Assembly (NCBI GenBank): GCA_028015205.1
Contig: CM051512.1
Location: 7,872,255 to 7,936,254 of the forward strand
Direction: 5' to 3'
Length of the DNA stretch: 64,000 nt
Source: Mytilisepta virgata
Taxonomy: Eukaryota; Mollusca; Bivalvia; Mytilida; Mytilidae
Shown: one piece after another, positions 37,530 to 48,170 of the stretch
How positions within the stretch are numbered: the first letter of the stretch is position 1
Layout: every line of letters begins with the position of its first letter
The notes under the pieces: model-generated
Seen by the model: only the letters and a program-made list of their open reading frames with translations
Databases searched by the model: none
Told to the model about the DNA's origin: nothing
Made by a program: the position numbers and the translations under genes

Positions 37530-38115
37530 GGTCATCATGCTGCTGATGAGAGGTAACTCCTTGAAATCCGTCGTATACAATATAGTATAAATTTACTATA
37601 TCTAATATTAGTATCTTTGGATTGTTATTTTGAAACTCCTGGGATGATGCCTCTGCTGGTGGACCCTAGGTCCCCCAGGGTATTCGCCAACCCAGTCGTC
37701 AGATTTGTCTGACATGATTATTCATTGATTTGTTACAGAAATTACCAGTATTTAGCAAAATTCAAAAATAATAGAAATACTAAGGGTTCATTCCTTGTAT
37801 TGCACATGTTAGATCTCCTTAGCTGAAATTTGGCTTCCTATTTCGGTATTTTTGGTTGAGTACTTCTTGTTTAATATAAGTTTGGTTTTTGGTCTTCCAA
37901 ATGTTTCGGTTTTAATGCTGCTGATGAGAGGTAACTCCTTGAAATCCGGCGTATACAGCATAGTATAAATTTTCATATCTAATATTAGTATCTTTGGATT
38001 GTTATTTTGTATTAAACTGTATCACTAAATACCGAAATAAATTTGATGCACTGTATGGCTCATCAGCAGTGCACGAGATCAAACTGTTGGAAATCCGGTT
38101 AAATATATAATGATG
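37530..38115 (+). repeat. Dispersed repeat B, composite copy
   Basis: 'ctgatgagaggtaactcctt' occurs twice (~37543, ~37922). Between are 'ctgctggtggaccctagg', 'gtcgtcagatttgtctgac' and 'ctaagggttcattccttgta'. The same text is present inverted at 62205-62575. The 128-codon minus frame at 38002-38388 starts upstream and runs into this repeat and is not supported. Confidence 0.85.
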
Positions 38116-38550
38116 AATTTGTAAGACATTCCCTATCTTACCAGTGTTCAAAGACGAAAATGTGGAAATTTGAAGAAGTACGAAAACAATGAAGAACAGA
38201 TCCGAATGCCTGAACAACCAAGAACGATACACACAAAACCATCTGAGGACAGCTAGGCAGAGATAGTCCATTGTCTGTGACAATTTCTCAAAATAATGCA
38301 AATTAATCATGATAACACTCTGTTTTTTTTCACATGTACGAGAATAAAAGCACGTTTTCAATTTTGTTATTCGACGTTTCAGCAACATTTCTCATGCCTT
38401 TCTTACCAACTTAAAATTATTTTTGTTGCATTGTAACTAAAAAAAATCACAACATATTTTTCCAATTAATAATTGATTAAAATATATCTTTTTTTTAAAG
38501 TTAATTTTGAATGTTCAGTTTTAGTTAATTATCAAAAAGACAACCATTAT
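38116..38550. other. No gene seen
   Basis: AT-rich spacer. Confidence 0.4.
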
Positions 38551-38552
38551 CA

Positions 38553-38690
38553 TTCATCTACGTTAAAAGCCGTGGGCATTGAGATTGTACAACCGAAAGT
38601 ACCTCTGTGCAGCCTAAGGCGGAACCGAAGGCTGTAAAGTGGTGCTGAAGGGTAGTTCAATCTCAATTCCACGGATATAAACGTAGATAA
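38553..38690. repeat. Foldback element with nested palindromes
   Basis: 'catctacgtt', 'ccgtggg' and 'cattgagattg' at 38555-38590 are inverted at ~38655-38690 ('caatctcaatt', 'ccacgg', 'aacgtagata'). An inner pair, 'cagcct'...'aggctg', surrounds 'aaggcggaaccga'. No clear target duplication. Confidence 0.7.
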
Positions 38691-40150
38691 CGGATTTATC
38701 CTCGGTTTGACCTTTTCTGTGGTACGAATATATGACCGCCGGTCAAAAATCAAAGAAAAATGCGGCGTAAATTTCGTTACGCATTTAAACAGCTTTCAAA
38801 TGTATGCATAAAATGCCCTCCTTTCCTAGTCGAGGATGTTACCTATGGTTACAACCTCGGATATTTGTAATTTTTATTTAATCTTTATTACTAATTGGGT
38901 CGTACGGCGTTTTTTCATTTTTTCCCTGAAATGGTACGTTTATCGTTATAATCTCTGTGACGTCACTGGAAAACGATTTGTCTCCTCTGTCTTGGCAAAA
39001 TAATGTTAAACTGTATAAATATGTATTTAATAAAGCATAGATAATACAAACAAGACATTTTATTGTGGTAACCTGCGTCCTTAACGACTAGACGGGGACA
39101 TTGGTTTTTAACCGATGTCACGTTAGCTAATGAACAGCCGACATTTATTTCAAGCCGGGGATAATTAAGATGATTCTAATATGAGGTCCTACATATCGTC
39201 AAATGATACATTACCCGGTATATCTACTTTCACGACATATAGATGCTTTTATTTAAACGCGAATTATGTGAAACGTGTTTTATTCATTTTTCTTGTGTAA
39301 ATGATGAATTATATAATTTTGACTATGCAAATGCTTATCTTATGGAAATAATTTTATTCCAAATATGCTCTTAAAAGGATAGATTGCGGAATATTAAACG
39401 CAAGAGAAATGTAAAGGTCAACCAAAGTTAAATACATATAGGACAACTCAAATGAGCAAAATTAGCATATTTGACCTATTAGAATGGAAATAATTTATGG
39501 AGTTATAGAGTTTTATTTATTAGCATTCGAATATAAAGGCCACGCCCATTTGTCAATGAACTCTATAACCCCATGAATGTTTTCTTAAGTATAAATGCAT
39601 GTATTTTATGTTTTGTTTAATAACGTGAAAATTGGTAAAAACATTTTTTACATAAACGTTCGACTCTTATTTTACCAATGTATTTTATCGTTAAAAATGT
39701 AATAAAAAAAAACCAAATTCATCACGTCCACAAATAATCCAGACAATTTTACATTTCATAAGATTCATCTCTGAAACCTAGCCTTGTAATTCATTAAGTC
39801 AGTTAAACAGTTTTAACTTGTTAGGCATCTGTTTTTTTTAATGGCGTTTTGTGGATATAGTTTTTCATTTCAAGCTAACCAAGTGTCACCATGAAGAAAT
39901 TAAATCACGTGTCCTTTGGTTTTTGCTTATGTAACTGACCAAGTTAGTGCAGAGAAGTCTACACGAAACGTAAAATATTGTCAATTTTGTCGAATAAAAC
40001 AGGAACGCGTTCTATTATGCAGATTCGAGAAAAACTGGTATCCATTGCAATGTATAATGATTAACAAGGAACCATTATCATGTTGAATGTAGCTGTACGA
40101 TTCATATAGTCAAAACACCATCCATATTCTAAATTATACTTCATTGTTTT
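38691..40150. other. No gene seen
   Basis: AT-rich with no recognised repeat or coding signal. Confidence 0.4.
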
Positions 40151-40154
40151 GTTC

Positions 40155-40425
40155 TAGGCAGCTCAACCCAAAGAGCTACCTAGCATGCATATGACTCCGA
40201 TTTCGTCGGGAGTTTTCAGGTCATAATACAGAAAGCCTCACCGCGGACCATACTGTTAACGTGTTTTGAGAATCCCATACTCTCTGCACGCTAAAGACAT
40301 CTTTAATAGTTTTCAAAAAAAAGTAGGCTAATGGCCGATACAGTAGACTACATTATTCATCCCTACCCAGCCATCCACCCTTTTATAGTCGCAGTTAAAA
40401 TAGTTCCCCTGTGTGTGCTGTCACA
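40155..40425 (-). repeat. Mussel-type interspersed repeat, minus copy
   Basis: 'aggtcataatacagaaagcc', 'caccgcggaccatactg', 'aaaaaaagtaggctaatggc' and 'ctacccagccatccaccc' mirror the 2765-3140 family. The frame at 40331-40516 lies on it. Confidence 0.75.
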
Positions 40426-41035
40426 CTCTTATTCACGCCCATGTATTTCTCTTATTCATAACAACTGTTGGTTGTGGCTAACTTTTTGCAAAATGCTGAG
40501 TCATTTCGAAATCTGAGGTATGAGATTCGATGAAATAATTCCCGCTTTATACGTGTGTATTGCCCCAGTTAGATACATACAACTATTGTTGAAAAATTGT
40601 TCCGAAGTAATATTGGCTATGAAAGGGATTGAGAATTAGTTTAGAGCGAATTAAACACTGTAACGGTCAATCAATTCGTAATGACGTGATGACATCAACT
40701 TATCCCTGATAAAACCCTGGTTAAGAAGCTTTTGTGACAGCATAGAATGGTTGGCTGAGAGTCAGGCTGTTTGTTCTAGTGGGTTAACATGTCCTTATGC
40801 GGACTATTACCTTGTGTGCTAGCATATTAAAAATCAGGTTAACCTTGTCGGTAAAGTACAAAGCATCCTTCATATCGTTAACTCAGGTGGTAAAAATGGG
40901 TAAACAGTACTTGCATCTTATAAGATGTTATTTCAAGTGATACAACATATATCTCTTAACAAATTTTATTTTGTAATTTTTGCACATGTATGGAAATAAA
41001 ATGTGTATTTAAAAAAAATTATATTTCTATATTAT

Positions 41036-41147
41036 TAGTTACAGAGTGTGTAGTTGACCTAATACGGTATATACGTGGTTATTAAATTACAAAATTTACT
41101 TACCCCGTATATACCACATTAGGTCAACTAAACACTCTGTAACGAAT
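41036..41147. repeat. Foldback (short-arm palindromic) element
   Basis: 'ttacagagtgtgtagttgac' plus 'ctaatacggtatatacg' at 41038-41075 is inverted at 41106-41145 ('cgtatataccacattagg', 'tcaactaaacactctgtaa'). The arms are ~38 bp and the loop ~30 bp. 40426-41035 and 41148-41385 are otherwise featureless. Confidence 0.82.
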
Positions 41148-41387
41148 ATATCTTGCCGACTGCCCTTTTTAAAACCATAATAACCCTTTGCTAAGCCCTC
41201 TTCAAAAAAACTATATAACTTCCCTTTAATGTATCTGCATGACCATTGTACAACGAGAAATAATACATGATTTAAGATTTATATGTATGCTTTTCCTAAC
41301 CCTTGGACAAAGCACCTCCGCCATTTTCGGAGGGCGAGATATTTGTTCCATGTAAAGCAGTCTGCGGAAAAAAAACATGATATTGTT

Positions 41388-42946
41388 TTTAGCTCACCTG
41401 GCCAAAAGCCATGTGAACTTTTGTCATCATTTGGCTTCCGTCGTCCATCCGTCCGTCCGTTAACTTTTCGCATTTTAATCTTCTCCGCTGAAACCGGTGG
41501 GCCAAATAGAATTAAACTTAACAGGAAGCATCTATGTAAGGTCCTTTATAAAATTTGCTCATTTCGTTCCGATCGGACTACAAATATGACCGCAATGGGC
41601 AATTGTTGTTTCTGATAGGCTGATATAAAAAATATTCTCCTCTGAGATCGCTTGGCCAAATGGAACAAAACATGACAGGAAGCATATATGGGGGGGGGGG
41701 TTGTCCTTTATAAAGTTTCCTCATTTCGTTCTGATGATACTACAAATATGGTCGCAATTGGCAGTTTTTGTTTCTGATTGGCTGATATAAAGAATTATTC
41801 TCCTTTGAAATCGCTTCGCCAAATTGAACTAAACTTAACAGGAAGTATCTGTGGGAAGTTCTTTACAAAGTTTCCTCATTTTCCCCTGATCACACTACAA
41901 ATATGGCCACCATGGGCAGTTTTTTGTTTCTGATTGACTGATATAACAAACTCTTCTTCTCTAGAACTGCTTGGCCTACTGGAACGAAACTTGATAGGAA
42001 GCATATATGGGAGGTCCTTTATACAGTTTCCTCATTTCGTCCCAATCGGACTAAAAATGTGACCGCCATGGGGGCAGTTCTTGTTTCTGATTGGCTGATA
42101 TAAAAAAATATTATCTGAAATCATCTGGCCAAATGGAACGAAACTTGACAGTAAGCATCTATGGGAGGTTCTTCAAAAAGTGTCCTCATTTCGTCCCCAT
42201 CAAGCAACTAGCATGGCCGTCATGGGCAATTCTTGTTTCCAATTGGTTGAATAAAAAAACATTTTTTCTCTGGAACTGCTTGGCCAAAACAGTCGAAGAG
42301 AAATCATCTTTGGAAATTTTTTTATGAAATTATCGTCCTGGTTGGACAACAAGCATGGCAATTCTTGTTTCTGATTGGCTGGTTTAAACAAATATTCTTC
42401 TCTGAAACAGCTTGGCCAAATGGAACGAAACTAGACAGGAAGGATCTGTGAGATGGCTTTTGCAAAGTTTCCTCATTTTGTCAAGATTAGGTGACAAACA
42501 TGGCTACCATGGGCTATTATCGTTTCTGATAGGTTGATTTAAAAAAAAACAATTCTCTGAAACTGCTTAGTGGCCAAATAGAGTTTGTATATAACAAAAA
42601 TGTACAGAACTGCAGTATTGCTTGAAACCAAACATGACCTGAATGTTTCTCATGAGGTGCTGACCAAGTGTTGATACATTGGTGGCAATCCCTCATTCAA
42701 GATGGCCACCAGCAGATAACTTAGGTTAACATAAGACCCTCTGGGAAATACATGCAAAAAGAACCTCCAAATTTTAAAATATGCTGACCTGTAAGTAGAA
42801 GGACCTTGATGAAGAAAATTTTGGTTCCTTCAAGGCTTACTACACTTCATAATGATAGGGAGACGTGATTTTCCTCTGAGGTATAACAGTAAAAACGGCT
42901 TTCATGCCAGGTGAGTGATACAGGCTCAGACCTCTGAGCTTCTAGT
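41388..42946 (+). mobile_element. 1.56-kb 'TAGCTCACCTGG...CTAG' element with ~157-bp tandem units
   Basis: Starts 'ttagctcacctggccaaaa' with the usual 'ccgtccgtccgttaac' start block. It ends 'ccaggtgagtgatacaggct' and a hairpin, GCTCAGA-CC-TCTGAGC, then 'ttctag|tttt'. Inside are about eight units of ~157 bp with 'gcttggccaaatggaacgaa', 'ggtcctttataaagtttcct' and 'tgtttctgattggctgatat'. The hairpin next to CTAG followed by T resembles a Helitron 3' end, but no 5' TC start or Rep/helicase is visible. Frames at 41283-41615, 42091-42327 and 42200-42391 are products of the units. Confidence 0.72.
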
Positions 42947-43235
42947 TTTATATATACTACTTTGTTGTTACTAAGACTTGTCTTTTCCCTATAACGATTA
43001 TCATTTATTGTTACCAATGCTACTTTAATTCCCTTCAAAATAAAAAAAGTATCTTGTTATGTGCTTGTCGTATCTATATTAAGTGTGTCCGTTTTAAAAG
43101 CTCACTCAAACTTATGATTCCATGTTTTATTTAGAGTTTTCTTATATAATTGTTCCATTATTAGTCCTCTGTGTAAAAATATTCAGCGCATGGTCTATAT
43201 GTTATTTTCTTACCTTCTCATTGTTTATATAAAAA

Positions 43236-44326
43236 AATAACAAGAGTGGACACACAAAAATGTCTCGCCTGTCGTGTATTTCTAATGAAAGTAAATGCTA
43301 TCAGACACATTGCATACAGTATTCGAAAAACAGGCCAAAACACAAAAACTTAACTATAACCACTGAACCATGAAAATGAGGTCAAGGTCAGATGACACCT
43401 GCCAGTTGAACATGTACACCTTACAATCCTTCCATACACCAAATATAGTAGACCTATTGCATACAGTATTCAAAAAACAGGTCAAAACACAAAAACTTAA
43501 CTATAACCACTGAACCATGAAAATGAGGTCAAGGTCAGATGACACCTGCCAGTTGAACATGTACACCTTACAATCCTTCCATACACCAAATATAGTAGAC
43601 CTATTGCATACAGTATTCGAAAAACAGGCCAAAACACAAAAAGTTAACAATAACCACTGAACCATGAAAATGAGGTCAAGGTCAGATGACACCTGCCAGT
43701 TGGACATGTACACCTTACAATCCTTCCATACATAAATATACTAGAACTATTGCATACAGTATTCGAAAAACAGGCCAAAACACAAAAACTTAACTATAAC
43801 CACTGAACCATGAAAATGAGGTCAAGGTCAGATGACACCTACCAGTTGGACATGTACACCTTACAATCCTTCCATACACCAAATATAGTAGACCTATTGC
43901 TTATAGTATCTGAGATATGGACTTGACCACCAAAACTTAACCTTGTTCACTGATCCTTGAAATTGGGTCGAGGTCAATTGAAAACTGTCTGACGGGGATG
44001 AGGACCTTGTAAGGTACGCACATACCAAATATAGTTATCCTATTACTCATAATAAGAGAGAAATTAACATTACAAAAAATCTGAATTTTTTTTTCAAGTA
44101 GTCACTGAACCATGAAAATGAGGTCAAGGACAATGTACATATGACAGACGGAAACTTCGTAACATAAGGCATCTATATACAAAGTATAAAGCATCCAGGT
44201 CTTCTACCTTCTAAAATATAAAGCTTTTAAGAAGTGAGTTAACGCCGCCGCCGCCGCCGCCACCGCCGCCGGATCACTATCCCTATGTCGAGCTTTCTGC
44301 GACTAAAGTCGCAGGCTCGACAAAAA
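43236..44326 (+). mobile_element. 1.1-kb element with ~147-bp tandem units and terminal hairpin
   Basis: Starts 'aacaagagtggacacac' and 'atgtctcgcctgtcg'. Four near-identical 147-bp units follow ('cactgaaccatgaaaatgag', 'gtcaaggtcagatgacacct', 'caccttacaatccttccata') at 43361, 43508, 43655 and 43801, then two degenerate units. The 3' end has (CCG)n at 44244-44273 and a nested hairpin, GTCGAGC...CTGCGAC-TAAA-GTCGCAG...GCTCGAC. It matches a mussel repeat that I know well from familiarity. It carries no coding capacity. Confidence 0.8.
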
Positions 44327-45055
44327 CCACCCGCTCTTTCAATAAGTAGAAGTGAAAGTACTTTATTAATAACTTAATTCATCTGAGGTATAATTACTAC
44401 AATGTACGCGTACGGCTTCCTCTGGTCACCTTATAGCTGAAACTATGCCTAAAACGGAAGTGGAGACGAAAGACGAAACATGGAAACATGTCGGATTGGT
44501 TCGGATCGTGTTAAATTATCGATAATTCAAGCATTTAAAGAAACGTATCGACCTAATAGTGTGAAATTCTCAGACAACAAATTTATCCTCAATCGGTCAA
44601 ATTCCGAATTGAATTGTGCCTATTGCTGTTGTTAAATGAAGACGGCTCAATAAAATCGAGCCCTTAATTTTAGTAGTATAGATAAACACTATAAAAGAGA
44701 GATAACTCTAGCGGACACCATGTATTAAAGAAACAAGAGGTCCACTGGCCCATATTAAATATGCGGGGTTTTCACGTGTACTCGTTTAACCAATCATATC
44801 CTTGCAAATTAGCAGGGTGGAGGATATATAAATATACTGTATGATATTACATAATTATAGACATATCTGCGTTCCATCATATTGCAAAGGACTCCACGGA
44901 GTAAACTTTGGGGAGATAAGTCTAGGATCGCTTGAATTAATTTAGAGTATACATTTTTGGGCCGTTCCTTATTATTCAGATATTAAAAAAAAACAAAAAC
45001 AAAATACCATTTAAACTCCAAATATGAAAGAACCTACAAATTTGTTTAATAAATG
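44327..45055. other. No gene seen
   Basis: AT-rich with no recognised feature. Confidence 0.4.
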
Positions 45056-45059
45056 TTTA

Positions 45060-45728
45060 AGAATAAGCATGGTATTGTCCTCGTACCCATTTCCTAGGCA
45101 CATGTATTTTATCATAAAAAAAGACAAAAATAAAACAACTCATTGTATATTCCACCGACCTACTTCTTGTTTTAGTATGTTAATGTTATAATGTCAATTT
45201 TTTTAGAGATAAGTTTTGAACTTTCTAATTTACAAAATAGGAAATATTAACATAAACGTACGTTCTATTCACAACGCGCCGTGATATGGCTTAAATGTCG
45301 CCCACACGGCGTAAAATAATATTGAATCAATCAATCTATCACCAACGCTTCCATTCGTTGTCTGCTAATAATCATTCCGAATTCTCGGCGTATGCCGTTA
45401 CTGTACAATAAAACCAGAATTCTTCGGAATAAATCACTACATTGTACGTGGAATTGTTTCCTGCCATGAGTCTATTTACAAATCATTGTGATTTTATGCG
45501 TAATTCTATTTAATTAAGATTTTGTTTGCTATATAATAATTGAAAAAAATATCAATATTATTTTAATTAACTATTATCAACACGCGATTCGACTTGTTTC
45601 CCTTTGATGTGAAGAGACAAATGGCTGTTATATTTTTAAAATAAGAAGATAAAAGTTGTCATAATGGCAAATGGTATAGAGCAACTAACAATTAATCACG
45701 TCTCATAAAGTCTCATAAAACATGGAAT
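45060..45728. repeat. Diverged duplicate segment, left copy (pair of 61030-61600)
   Basis: Collinear words link it to 61030-61600: 'attgtcctcgtacccattt'/'attgtcctcatgcccattt', 'caacgcttccattcgtt'/'caacgcttttattcgtt', 'gccgttactgtacaataaaa'/'gcgttacagtacaacaaaa', and 'ataatggcaaatggtataga'/'atgatggttaatgacatcga'. A SINE tail ('cgcgccgtgatatggctta', 'cacacggcgtaaaat', 45268-45340) is present only in this copy. Both copies end at a similar ATG, which suggests duplicated promoter/first-exon DNA (inference). Confidence 0.72.
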
Positions 45729-46806
45729 AATGAAGCATTTAGTTTTATGGCGTTTGACACCGGGTAATGGTGGATTCCAAGTGGTGTTTAACAGACAACT
45801 GGTAGGATTGTAGGAGATCTTCCATGCTTCGTTCCTTCATAGTTTGATTAAAATTAGTTGAAGACTCAATAAAAGAATAAGGAGGGAAATATATGGAATA
45901 TGACGACATATGTCATGTGATGGTTTTCATTCATTAGAATCTAAATGACAGAGGGTTGCAGGCGACTTCCATATATCATTCTTGGGAAGTTTGGTTAAAC
46001 TGGGTCAGAAAGTTACATTCAATGGAATCTGTATTTAATGTTGTCAGTACTGGTTGAGTAATCAATCCTGTGTTCTCTGACCATAGGTAATGACAAATCC
46101 CAAGAAATAACACATAAAATGGAACAGAGAACCACATATTATAAGGTAAAATATGTGTATGTACCTACACAAACATTGTAAGTCACATGTTTGTCCATCT
46201 CTTTTGAGCTTGCCACTTTGTTTGTGTGTCGTAAGACCGTGTCACGTGACTTGTGTTATCCATGTTTATATTGTGCTGTCCACGTTTATATTTATCAAAG
46301 ATGTCCGAGATAAATTTCGTCATTAATGATAATGATGACCATTTGTTAAAAACATTTTTTAAGATAGGTCACATAACAAATAATTTAAAAATAGATAATG
46401 GTTGGTTTTATCACTTTGTGGAAGATAAACATCCGAGATATCCAAAAAAAAAAAAAAAAAAAAAAAAACAACTAAGTTAGGAATTCCTCTGAAGTTTACC
46501 TTAATTCTTCATAATCTTTAAAGTTCATAACATTAATTAACTCTCCACTCGAAGGAGAATTTTTTTAATTTGTTTTATTCTTCTTCCGTAATTTCAAACA
46601 GAAATGCATTTAAAATATGTGCATACTTGTTTATTTAAAACAATGTGTTAAAATGATGCATTCGAGAACCGTCTAAGGGATATGTTGGGAGAATTCATAT
46701 CGGAAAAGTGCATACAAATCCCATTTGCACATAAACAAAACTGCAGTTTAAATTTATAAATGCAGATTGTTAAATCGGATAATAACCTTTATAATCTGAA
46801 CCATAC
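45729..46806. other. No supported gene; poly(A) at ~46443-46468
   Basis: A short frame from ATG 46301 (MSEINFVINDNDDHLLKTFF and so on) runs straight into a 26-base A run. It could be a first exon or a retroposed fragment, but nothing recognisable supports either. Confidence 0.35.
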
Positions 46807-46814
46807 ATCGTTTA
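46807..46814. repeat. Target site duplication, left
   Basis: ATCGTTTA directly precedes the transposon end CACAGGCGC. An identical octamer follows the other end at 55897-55904. Eight base pairs is the length made by P elements. Confidence 0.93.
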
Positions 46815-47119
46815 CACAGGCGCTTGTCTCAGAAAAAAAAAAAAAAACTATATATGCCAAGAGAAAAGAAAAGGTCCCCAACTCGGGCAACACAATTTTA
46901 CGTGCCTGCTTCGATTTCCAATGAATTATCGCTTCCACCTTTCGGTATCGCTCAAAACGTTTGGATCAATAAAAAAAATATTAATTTATCAACACAATGA
47001 TGTATGACACGCCTACCTTACTTTCAAATCAACAGCGCTATATCCATATGAAATCGGTCAAACGTACATTCTTGATCACAACTACAATAAATTGCAAATT
47101 TGCAGACAAGAACAAAATG
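46815..47119 (+). repeat. Left terminal inverted repeat
   Basis: Starts CACAGGCGCTTGTCTCAG followed by an A run. It continues through 'atgccaagagaaaagaaaag', 'gtccccaactcgggcaacac' and 'cgcttccacctttcggtatc' to 'ctacaataaattgcaaattt'. Matches 55592-55896 inverted. Confidence 0.95.
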
Positions 47120-47267
47120 AATTGCTGCCTTCTGATTGGCTAACTCGGTGTGCTAAAATTAAAACGGGAAACTAGAGTATTAATTTAGTAACAGAAAATG
47201 GCAAAGCTGAATCGGTGAATGTGAAGTCGTTTGTATCGATTCTTCGGACTTTAATATCAAGTTTATG
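47120..47267 (+). promoter_or_regulatory. Promoter / 5' UTR exon of the helicase gene
   Basis: Sequence just inside the left inverted repeat ends at a consensus donor, ATG|GTGAGT (47265-47273). The matching acceptor TATTTTCTTTAG is at 48160. This predicts a non-coding first exon and transcription starting in or near the repeat. A short upstream ORF begins with ATG near 47199. Confidence 0.5.
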
Positions 47268-48160
47268 GTGAGTGACACTTAATTGAACTTTCAGTATTGG
47301 ATTCAGAGATCATTCTAATTTTGTTTTATATTAAATAATCAGCGATTTATGTTACAAACACATTTACAGATCATTGTTTACAATTTACGGTTGCGACAGA
47401 TCAACTTGTATAACCCACAGGCTCTTGTCATTAACAATTTGCCATACACATATTATTCAAGGGTTACACAAATTGCTGATATAGAATACAACATGGTGAT
47501 GAGAAGCATTTTAAAAATGAGGGGGGGGGGGGGGGGGGGGGGGGGGCTGTCACTGAGGGATAAAAGGAAGGTTGGGAGGGGGGGGGGGGGGGTGACAAAA
47601 AATGCTATATATTTTGAGTCAAACTTTTAGCCAATTTATCATTATTTCCTGGGTCTACCTATGGACGTGGGAACTTAATTAAAGACAGTTTCATTTATTT
47701 TATTCAACAGTTCCATCTTCAGGAGATAACTTTTATTATTTAAAAAAATATATAACTAAACATGTACATGTAAGGTTTACATGGTATATGTATAGACTAG
47801 CCATGACACAGTCACACAGGCTCTTGTCCCAAGAACAAAAAATATTGTTTAGTATTTTTATGCCCCACCACGAATATGGCTGGGGCATATAGATTTACCC
47901 TTGTCCGTACGTCTGTACGTACGTCCTAATTTGGTTAAGTTTTGACGTTTAGGTCCATTTCTCAGAAACCTATAGTAATATATCAATGATATTTCACCAC
48001 TACAGTCCTCTTGTATAGTACAACGCCGTTCAGCAACACCTATATTGTTTTTAGGACGGGGCATCCGTGTCTTATAGACACATTTTCTAGTTTTATCTGA
48101 AAAAGAGCCTGTGCACATGAGTCACTTCATTTTAATTGGTATATTAACTATTTTCTTTAG
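47268..48160 (+). other. Intron of the helicase gene with nested repeats
   Basis: Lies between GTGAGT (47268) and TTTCTTTAG (48160). It contains a 26-base G run (47521-47546), a 15-base G run (47578-47592) and the small element at 47815-48113. The 93-codon frame at 47349-47630 reads through the G run and is not a gene. Confidence 0.55.
47815..48113. mobile_element. 299-bp nested element with transposon-like ends
   Basis: Begins CACAGGCTCTTGTCCCAAG and ends AAGAGCCTGTG, the same 5-prime heptamer as the host transposon ends. Inside it is the common mollusc repeat 'atgccccaccacgaatatgg' and 'ctggggcatatag'. Flanks 'cacagtca' and 'cacatgag' share only CACA, so no clean target duplication is seen. 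It could be a mini-derivative of a related element. Confidence 0.5.
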
Positions 48161-48170
48161 ATTACACGTC

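Noticed and set aside
38002..38388. 128-codon minus-strand frame
   Set aside because: It overlaps dispersed repeat B, has no recognisable motif and no conserved start context.
44244..44273. (CCG)n as a CpG island or gene promoter
   Set aside because: It is a constant part of the 43236-44326 repeat element near its terminal hairpin.
46301..46480. Small ORF MSEINFVINDNDDHLLKTFF...
   Set aside because: It reads into a 26-base poly(A) run as polylysine. No domain or splice donor supports it.
47858..48118. 86-codon minus-strand frame in the helicase intron
   Set aside because: It lies in the nested 299-bp repeat and has no motif.
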